Source: Limnohabitans sp.
GTDB lineage: Bacteria > Pseudomonadota > Gammaproteobacteria > Burkholderiales > Burkholderiaceae_C
DNA length: 5,924 bases
NCBI GenBank assembly: GCA_024641725.1
Contig: JAHECM010000083.1
Span: 1 to 5,924 of the forward strand
Reading direction: 5' to 3'
A program made the translations under genes and the position numbers. Below are positions 1 to 5,924 of this stretch, piece by piece. Position 1 is the first letter of the stretch. The number at the start of each line of letters is the position of its first letter. The notes beneath the pieces were generated by a model, which did no database searches, was not told where the DNA came from, and saw nothing but the letters and a program-made list of their open reading frames with translations.

Positions 1-489
1 GAGGTCGGGCAGGGTATGAAACTCCACGCCGTGGATGGTTTCGTTGGTGCAAATGTGCACGTATTGCGCTTGGGCGCTGAGCTGCCACTGCGCGGGCGCG
101 GGCAGGGTGGTGAAGTGGCTGACTGCGCCCGTGGCGGCCAAATGGGGCGTGCAGTATTTGCCCGCTTCTTTGAACGACTTGTCGCTCCAACTGCCGGTGA
201 CCACCACGTCCACGGTGTCGCCGCGTGACAGGTTGAGCGGCACGATGGCGTTCTCGGCCAGCCCGCCGCCTTGCATGAACAAGATTTTGAAGTCGGCAGG
301 CACGGCCAACAGCTCGCGCACATCGGCCTCGGTTTGCTCGTAAATGCTGATGAACTCTTTGCCGCGATGGCTCATCTCCATCACTCCCATGCCGCTGCCG
401 TTCCAGTCGGTCATCTCGGCGGCGGCTTGCTGCAACACCTCCAGCGGCATGGCCGCTGGGCCGGCAGAAAAGTTATAGGGGCGGTTCAT
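1..489 (-). CDS. serC: Phosphoserine aminotransferase, N-terminal 163 residues (cut by window edge)
   Basis: SerC is a PLP-dependent class V aminotransferase. It converts 3-phosphohydroxypyruvate and glutamate to 3-phosphoserine in serine synthesis, and also acts in pyridoxal phosphate synthesis. The translation starts MNRPYNFSAGPAAMP and carries the family landmarks: NFSAGP (6-11), DWNG (28-31), MSHRGKEF (39-46, with substrate-binding Arg42), QGGG (73-76), Trp101 in the position of the Trp that stacks on PLP in E. coli SerC, KEAGKYCTP (107-115) and NET (149-151). The PLP-linking lysine, near residue 198 in E. coli, lies beyond the window, so activity cannot be judged. The ATG at 489-487 is chosen because it matches the family N terminus. 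It lies 7 bases after the gyrA stop, so translational coupling is likely; a GAGG about 13 bases upstream is a loose Shine-Dalgarno. Residue 77 is Leu where E. coli has Arg. The frame is open to base 1. Confidence 0.95.
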   Translation of the reverse strand, partial: MNRPYNFSAGPAAMPLEVLQQAAAEMTDWNGSGMGVMEMSHRGKEFISIYEQTEADVRELLAVPADFKILFMQGGGLAENAIVPLNLSRGDTVDVVVTGSWSDKSFKEAGKYCTPHLAATGAVSHFTTLPAPAQWQLSAQAQYVHICTNETIHGVEFHTLPDL

Positions 490-496
490 CAGTCGA

Positions 497-3178
<2,682 letters not shown>

Positions 3179-3196
3179 ATATAGAGGGTGATGGGT

Positions 3197-3215
3197 GACG
3201 CGGGTAGAACCCGTC
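3197..3215 (-). promoter_or_regulatory. Small inverted repeat in the gyrA leader
   Basis: A GGGT/ACCC stem (3202-3205 with 3209-3212) surrounds a 3-base loop (3206-3208). It is extended by GAC/GTC (3197-3199 with 3213-3215) across a 2-base bulge. It lies 19-37 bases upstream of the gyrA ATG, in or beside the transcript start expected from the weak promoter proposed here. It could be a leader hairpin or a protein site, or chance; it is not followed by a T-run, so it is not an intrinsic terminator. Confidence 0.3.
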
Positions 3216-3244
3216 ATTTTAGGTGCAATGAGGTGTCGCAAGAA
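3216..3244 (-). promoter_or_regulatory. Possible gyrA promoter (weak match)
   Basis: Read on the minus strand, TAAAAT (3221-3216) is a good -10 hexamer. It sits 17 bases after TTCTTG (3244-3239), which matches the -35 consensus only poorly. This would start transcription about 30 bases before the gyrA ATG. The spacing and the AT-rich -10 favour it, the -35 does not. Other weak candidates exist further upstream in the AT-richer stretch 3255-3280. Confidence 0.22.
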
Positions 3245-3321
3245 TGCAACAACTTGGTATGCTAATTTGTAATAGCTTGTCTGACTGGGGTTCAGTTTTC
3301 AGAGTCACTGCTGGCGTATGG

Positions 3322-3327
3322 CACAAT
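3322..3327 (+). promoter_or_regulatory. ompA: Possible ompA -10 box
   Basis: CACAAT, followed by AAATG, is the most plausible -10 element upstream of ompA and would place the transcript start near 3333-3335, giving a leader of about 78 bases. No convincing -35 is found 16-18 bases upstream, so the assignment is tentative. TATGGC at 3317-3322 is an overlapping alternative. Confidence 0.25.
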
Positions 3328-3339
3328 AAATGTCAGCGC

Positions 3340-3360
3340 TACAGGTGACGGTCATCTGTA
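3340..3360 (+). repeat. 21-bp near-perfect palindrome in the ompA leader
   Basis: Left arm TACAGGTGAC (3340-3349), a single central G (3350) and right arm GTCATCTGTA (3351-3360). All ten arm positions are complementary except one, which forms a G-T pair. As RNA it would fold into an 8-bp stem with a 5-base ACGGU loop near the presumed 5' end of the ompA message. As DNA it could be a dimeric regulator's operator. It lies 51 bases before the ompA ATG. The symmetry is directly visible; its role is inferred. Confidence 0.6.
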
Positions 3361-3372
3361 ACGTCCATTTTT

Positions 3373-3387
3373 CGCAGCCAGTCTGCG
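3373..3387 (+). repeat. Second hairpin in the ompA leader
   Basis: CGCAG (3373-3377) and CTGCG (3383-3387) form a 5-bp stem with the loop CCAGT. An alternative pairing of AGCC (3376-3379) with GGCT (3387-3390) overlaps it, so two competing folds are possible. It ends 13 bases before the ribosome binding site, which stays unpaired in either fold. Confidence 0.35.
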
Positions 3388-3400
3388 GCTTAATCCCTGA

Positions 3401-3408
3401 AAAGGAAG
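3401..3408 (+). promoter_or_regulatory. ompA: Ribosome binding site of ompA
   Basis: AAAGGAAG, with the AAGGA core at 3402-3406, lies 5 bases before the ATG at 3412. It is the clearest Shine-Dalgarno in the window. It fixes the ompA start and fits a strongly translated gene. Confidence 0.85.
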
Positions 3409-3411
3409 ACC

Positions 3412-4059
3412 ATGAAAAAACTCAACAAAGTGGCAATGATGTTTGCAGCCGCAGCCCTCGCAACGGCCGCTGGCGCTCAAACCGTGGACAACTGGCGCAA
3501 CGGTTCCGGCGACCTCGTCTGGAAAAACGGCACCCAAGAACTGTGCTGGCGTGATGCCAGTTGGACACCTGCTACCGCTGCTGCTGGTTGCGACGGTGCC
3601 ATCGTGGCCCCTAAAGCAGCTCCAGCTCCAGCCATGGCTCCAAAAGCAGCGCCAGCTCCTGCTGCAGTGATGGCTCCAAAGCCAGCTCCAGCTCCTGCTG
3701 CTGCCACCAAAGTGACTTACGCTGCTGACGCGTTCTTCGACTTCGACAAAGCTGTGTTGAAGAAAGAAGGCAAGGCCAAGTTGGACGACTTGGTTGGCAA
3801 AGTCAAAGGCATCAACCTGGAAGTCATCATCGCTGTGGGTCACACCGACTCCGTCGGTAGCGACATGTACAACCAGAAGCTGTCGGTCAAGCGCGCTGAC
3901 GCTGTCAAGGCTTACTTGGTGTCCAAGGGCATCGAGAAAAACCGCGTTTACACCGAAGGCAAAGGCGAGAAGCAGCCCGTGGCCGACAACAAGACCTCTG
4001 CTGGTCGCGCCAAAAACCGCCGCGTCGAAATCGAAGTGGTTGGTACTCGCCCCAACTGA
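3412..4059 (+). CDS. ompA: OmpA-family outer membrane protein, short form without a full beta-barrel
   Basis: A 215-residue envelope protein expected to link the outer membrane to peptidoglycan. A Sec signal peptide covers 1-22 (MKKLNK, hydrophobic core, probable cleavage AGA|QTVDNW). A short N-terminal segment, 23-62, holds two cysteines (45 and 60) that could pair in the periplasm. An Ala/Pro/Lys linker, about 63-100, contains three 9-residue repeats. An OmpA C-terminal peptidoglycan-binding domain, about 101-212, has FFDFDK (108-113), GHTD (143-146), LSVKRADAV (157-165) and NRRVE (202-206). Asp146 and Arg161 are spaced as the residues known to hold diaminopimelate in this family. With only about 40 residues before the linker there is no room for the eight-stranded barrel of E. 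coli OmpA. Codons favour GCT, CCA and CCT, unlike the GCC/CCC-rich ubiG and gph, consistent with high expression. The gene has its own RBS and terminator. The symbol follows family usage; the exact orthologue is not certain. Confidence 0.93.
   Translation: MKKLNKVAMMFAAAALATAAGAQTVDNWRNGSGDLVWKNGTQELCWRDASWTPATAAAGCDGAIVAPKAAPAPAMAPKAAPAPAAVMAPKPAPAPAAATKVTYAADAFFDFDKAVLKKEGKAKLDDLVGKVKGINLEVIIAVGHTDSVGSDMYNQKLSVKRADAVKAYLVSKGIEKNRVYTEGKGEKQPVADNKTSAGRAKNRRVEIEVVGTRPN
3604..3696 (+). repeat. Three in-frame 27-base repeats coding the Ala/Pro linker of ompA
   Basis: Units at 3604-3630, 3634-3660 and 3670-3696 encode VAPKAAPAP, MAPKAAPAP and MAPKPAPAP. They are separated by one and three Ala/Val residues. 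The DNA copies are similar but not identical. Slippage or unequal recombination here would lengthen or shorten the periplasmic linker without breaking the frame. Confidence 0.85.
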
Positions 4060-4080
4060 TTTCACCTTCGCGTGAATTCC

Positions 4081-4107
4081 AAAAGCCCCAGCGATGGGGC
4101 TTTTTTT
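4081..4107 (+). terminator. Intrinsic terminator after ompA
   Basis: AAAAGCCCC (4081-4089) pairs perfectly with GGGGCTTTT (4096-4104) around a six-base loop. The T-run is seven bases (4101-4107). It begins 22 bases after the ompA stop. The A-run on the 5' side also gives a short T-run on the other strand, so weak bidirectional action is possible. It should separate ompA transcription from ubiG-gph. Confidence 0.92.
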
Positions 4108-4154
4108 CGTCTGTCGTTCATGGCTTGGCGCCTGTTCAACGACAATCAGAACCC

Positions 4155-4865
4155 ATGAGCACCAGCCACTCCAACGTCGACCCGGCCGAACTGGCCAAAT
4201 TTTCTGATCTGGCCCACCGCTGGTGGGACCCCGAAAGCGAATTCCGTCCTTTGCACCAAATCAATCCGCTGCGCTTGGAGTGGATTCATGGGCTGGCGAA
4301 TTTGAGCGGTCAGCGCGTGCTTGACGTGGGCTGCGGCGGGGGCATTTTGGCCGACGCCATGGCCCGCAAAGGCGCGCAAGTGCTGGGCATTGATTTGGCC
4401 ACCAAATCCCTCAAGGTGGCGCAATTGCATGCCTTGGAGGCGGGCACGCAAGGGGTGCAGTACCGCGAAGTCAGTGCAGAAGCACTGGCCGCCGAGCAGC
4501 CCTCGCAATTTGACGTGGTGACCTGCATGGAAATGCTCGAACACGTGCCCGACCCGGCATCGGTGGTCAAAGCTTGCGCGCAAATGGTCAAGCCGGGTGG
4601 CTGGGTGTTCTTCTCGACGCTCAACCGCAACCCTAAATCGTTTTTGTTCGCCATCGTCGGGGCCGAATACCTCCTCAAGTTGTTGCCCAAAGGCACCCAC
4701 GAATACGCGCGCATGATCAAACCCAGCGAATTGTCGCAATGGGCGCGCGACGCCGGGCTCGATGCCCAAGGCTTCAAAGGCATGGAATACAACCCCTTCA
4801 CCAAGCGCTATTGGCTCAGCCAAGACAGCAGCGTCAATTACCTGCTTGCGTGCAGAAAGAACTGA
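4155..4865 (+). CDS. ubiG: Ubiquinone biosynthesis O-methyltransferase
   Basis: UbiG uses S-adenosylmethionine for both O-methylations of the ubiquinone ring (2-polyprenyl-6-hydroxyphenol and 3-demethylubiquinol) in the cytoplasm near the inner membrane. The 236-residue product matches the family's usual length (E. coli 240). Visible landmarks are FSDLAHRWWDP (16-26), EFRPLHQINPLRL (29-41), SAM-binding motif I VLDVGCGGGIL (55-65), acidic Asp80 at the end of the next strand, VVTCMEMLEHVPDP (121-134), KPGGWVFFSTLNRN (146-159) and PKGTHEY (178-184). The ATG at 4155 gives the expected NVDPAELAKF start; an in-frame TTG at 4125 would add ten residues that lie between the terminator and the gene and look non-coding. 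No good Shine-Dalgarno is seen and no promoter stands out between the ompA terminator and this gene. It forms a likely operon with gph, 3 bases downstream. Confidence 0.97.
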   Translation: MSTSHSNVDPAELAKFSDLAHRWWDPESEFRPLHQINPLRLEWIHGLANLSGQRVLDVGCGGGILADAMARKGAQVLGIDLATKSLKVAQLHALEAGTQGVQYREVSAEALAAEQPSQFDVVTCMEMLEHVPDPASVVKACAQMVKPGGWVFFSTLNRNPKSFLFAIVGAEYLLKLLPKGTHEYARMIKPSELSQWARDAGLDAQGFKGMEYNPFTKRYWLSQDSSVNYLLACRKN

Positions 4866-4868
4866 GCC

Positions 4869-5534
4869 ATGTTTGAGCAAGTCCAAGCCGTGCTGTTTGA
4901 CCTGGACGGCACCCTGATCGACAGCGCCCCAGACTTGGGCGCCGCTGTCGACACAATGCGCGTGCAGCGCGGTTTGCCTTCTTTGCCCCTCGCGCACTAC
5001 CGACACATGGCGGGCGCCGGTGCCCGCGGCATGCTGGGCATCGCCTTTGGCATGACCCCCGAACACCCCGATTTTTTGGCCATGCGCGAGGAGTTTTTTG
5101 TCAACTACGAAAACGCCATGACCGTGCGCACGCGCATTTTCGACGGCGTGCCTGAAATGCTGGCCGCCTTGGTCGCCAAAGGTTTGCCCTGGGGCGTGGT
5201 GACCAACAAATCCAGCCGTTTCACGGACCCACTGACGGCTGCCATGCCCTTGTTTGCCACCGCACGCGCCGTCGTCAGCGGCGACACCACGCCCCACGCC
5301 AAACCCCACCCCGAGCCGCTTTACGAAGCCGCCCGACGCCTGCGCGTTGACCCCGCCCGATGCGTCTATGTGGGCGACGACGAGCGCGACATCGTGGCCG
5401 GCTTGGCGGCAGGCATGGGCACCGTGGCCGCCACCTACGGCTACTTGGGCGCGCAGACCGACATTTCGCGCTGGAACGCGCATTTGCACATCGATTCACC
5501 CATGGACCTCTTGAAAGCGCTGCAAAGCGCCTAA
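4869..5534 (+). CDS. gph: Phosphoglycolate phosphatase (HAD superfamily)
   Basis: A 221-residue haloacid-dehalogenase phosphatase, expected to hydrolyse 2-phosphoglycolate to glycolate with Mg2+. The HAD motifs are complete: motif I FDLDGTLIDS (10-19; nucleophile Asp11, general acid Asp13), motif II Thr112 in VVTNKS, motif III Lys145 in AKPHPEP, motif IV VGDDERD (168-174; Asp170, Asp174). The helical cap lies between motifs I and II, about 20-90, as in subclass I HADs. The ATG at 4869 follows the ubiG stop by 3 bases, so translation is probably coupled; the local Shine-Dalgarno is weak. HAD phosphatases are hard to tell apart by motif, and other small phosphates are possible substrates. The adjacency to ubiG, remembered as common in Burkholderiales and gammaproteobacteria, supports the gph call. 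The TAA stop overlaps a probable ssrA -10 box. Confidence 0.9.
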   Translation: MFEQVQAVLFDLDGTLIDSAPDLGAAVDTMRVQRGLPSLPLAHYRHMAGAGARGMLGIAFGMTPEHPDFLAMREEFFVNYENAMTVRTRIFDGVPEMLAALVAKGLPWGVVTNKSSRFTDPLTAAMPLFATARAVVSGDTTPHAKPHPEPLYEAARRLRVDPARCVYVGDDERDIVAGLAAGMGTVAATYGYLGAQTDISRWNAHLHIDSPMDLLKALQSA

Positions 5535-5537
5535 AAT
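5511..5537 (+). promoter_or_regulatory. ssrA: Probable ssrA promoter inside the end of gph
   Basis: TTGAAA (5511-5516) and TAAAAT (5532-5537) each match five of six consensus bases, with a 15-base spacer, which is short. Transcription would start near 5544-5546, only a few bases before the mature tmRNA 5' end at 5548, leaving a very short leader for RNase P to remove. The first three bases of the -10 box are the gph stop codon. Confidence 0.6.
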
Positions 5538-5547
5538 AGGCAACTCA

Positions 5548-5924
5548 GGGGCTGCACTGGTTTCGACATGGGTTCGGACGCGTGGCAGGGCATGTCGAGG
5601 TTCCGATCCTCGTAAATCTTCGGAAAAAAAACTAACTGCAAACGACGAACGTTTCGCACTCGCTGCTTAATCCAGCGAGCCTTGCAACAGTTGGCCGATA
5701 GGCTGGGCAAGGGCGGTCGCAAGACCGTCCAGGCTGCAAGGTAAAACATATGGGCTGGCGCCACACCGGGTACCTTGGTGTGGCGTGAGAAAAAAGGGTA
5801 CTGGCTGGGTGTTCAGCGTGTCGCTGCGCGGTTCATTTGGCGAGACTCAAATCAGACGACTACACATGTAGAACTGTACGAAAAAGGCTTATGGACGGGG
5901 GTTCAAATCCCCCCAGCTCCACCA
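5548..5924 (+). ncRNA. ssrA: tmRNA (transfer-messenger RNA)
   Basis: tmRNA, with SmpB, frees ribosomes stalled on broken messages and tags the unfinished protein for proteolysis. The 377-base gene is one-piece. The acceptor stem GGGGCTG (5548-5554) pairs with CAGCTCC (5914-5920), including the G3-U pair (5550/5918) that alanyl-tRNA synthetase recognises. The discriminator is A5921 and CCA is encoded at 5922-5924. The T arm is GGGGG/CCCCC (5897-5901 with 5909-5913) with loop TTCAAAT. Pseudoknot 1 is explicit: CGAGG (5596-5600) with CCTCG (5608-5612), and TTCCGA (5601-5606) with TCGGAA (5620-5625). The tag frame starts 12 bases after it, and the tag stop lies in the loop of a hairpin, CTCGCTG (5659-5665) with CAGCGAG (5673-5679). 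The later pseudoknots were not traced base by base. The 3' flank lies outside the window. Confidence 0.98.
5638..5670 (+). other. ssrA: tmRNA tag-peptide reading frame (ANDERFALAA, stop TAA)
   Basis: The resume codon GCA is at 5638-5640. Codons run GCA AAC GAC GAA CGT TTC, then GCA CTC GCT GCT and TAA at 5668-5670. With the alanine carried by the tmRNA itself, the added tag is A-ANDERFALAA. The ALAA end is the ClpXP/ClpAP degron and AND(E) is the SspB/ClpA-contact part, as in E. coli ANDENYALAA. Residues RF replace NY, a variant I recall from betaproteobacteria such as Bordetella. Confidence 0.95.

Noticed and set aside
3179..3241. Longer gyrA with 21 extra N-terminal residues
   Set aside because: The extension does not resemble GyrA, it crosses the proposed promoter and leader hairpin, and the start at 3178 aligns exactly with E. 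coli numbering at residues 83, 87 and 122.
3330..3554. 74-codon plus-strand frame overlapping the ompA leader and start
   Set aside because: No ribosome binding site, no recognisable protein, and it runs out of frame into ompA.
3352..4065. 237-codon minus-strand open frame opposite ompA
   Set aside because: It mirrors ompA, including its Ala/Pro repeat region; a Ser/Gly/Trp-rich shadow with no RBS.
4125..4154. TTG start ten codons upstream for ubiG
   Set aside because: The added residues have no family match and no Shine-Dalgarno; the ATG at 4155 gives the usual UbiG length and N terminus.
4146..5489. 447-codon open frame on the minus strand across ubiG and gph
   Set aside because: It spans two complete, motif-bearing genes on the other strand and has His/Gly/Ala-rich low-information sequence without domains.
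5531..5764. 77-codon minus-strand frame inside ssrA
   Set aside because: It lies opposite tmRNA, whose structure explains the sequence; no start signal or domain.

Overview
The window reads as a chromosomal housekeeping segment of a betaproteobacterium, most likely order Burkholderiales and plausibly family Comamonadaceae. This rests on remembered similarity, not a search: the GyrA and SerC sequence styles, a short OmpA-family protein with an Ala/Pro linker, the ompA-ubiG-gph order beside a divergent gyrA-serC pair, and a tmRNA tag that reads ANDERFALAA. No mobile element, CRISPR array, phage gene or defence-like cluster is visible.

Layout. Positions 1-489 (minus) hold the first 163 codons of serC, cut by the window edge. 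Just upstream on the same strand, 7 bases away, is complete gyrA (497-3178, 893 aa). The 233-base gap 3179-3411 is a divergent control region. It holds the gyrA leader with a small hairpin, and the ompA leader with a 21-bp near-palindrome, a second hairpin and a good ribosome binding site. On the plus strand ompA (3412-4059) ends in a strong intrinsic terminator (4081-4107). It is followed by ubiG (4155-4865) and gph (4869-5534), 3 bases apart. ssrA (tmRNA, 5548-5924) starts 13 bases after gph and ends with its encoded CCA at the last base of the window. A likely ssrA promoter lies inside the end of gph.

How the genes relate. GyrA is the DNA-cutting subunit of gyrase. SerC makes phosphoserine and is probably co-transcribed with gyrA. 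The OmpA-like protein ties the outer membrane to peptidoglycan. UbiG does the two O-methylations of ubiquinone synthesis, and Gph removes 2-phosphoglycolate. tmRNA rescues stalled ribosomes. They do not form one pathway; the order looks like a conserved housekeeping neighbourhood. I found no undescribed system. The points most worth a second look are the ompA leader palindrome, glutamine at the classic quinolone-resistance position 83 of GyrA, and an ssrA promoter whose -10 box contains the gph stop codon.
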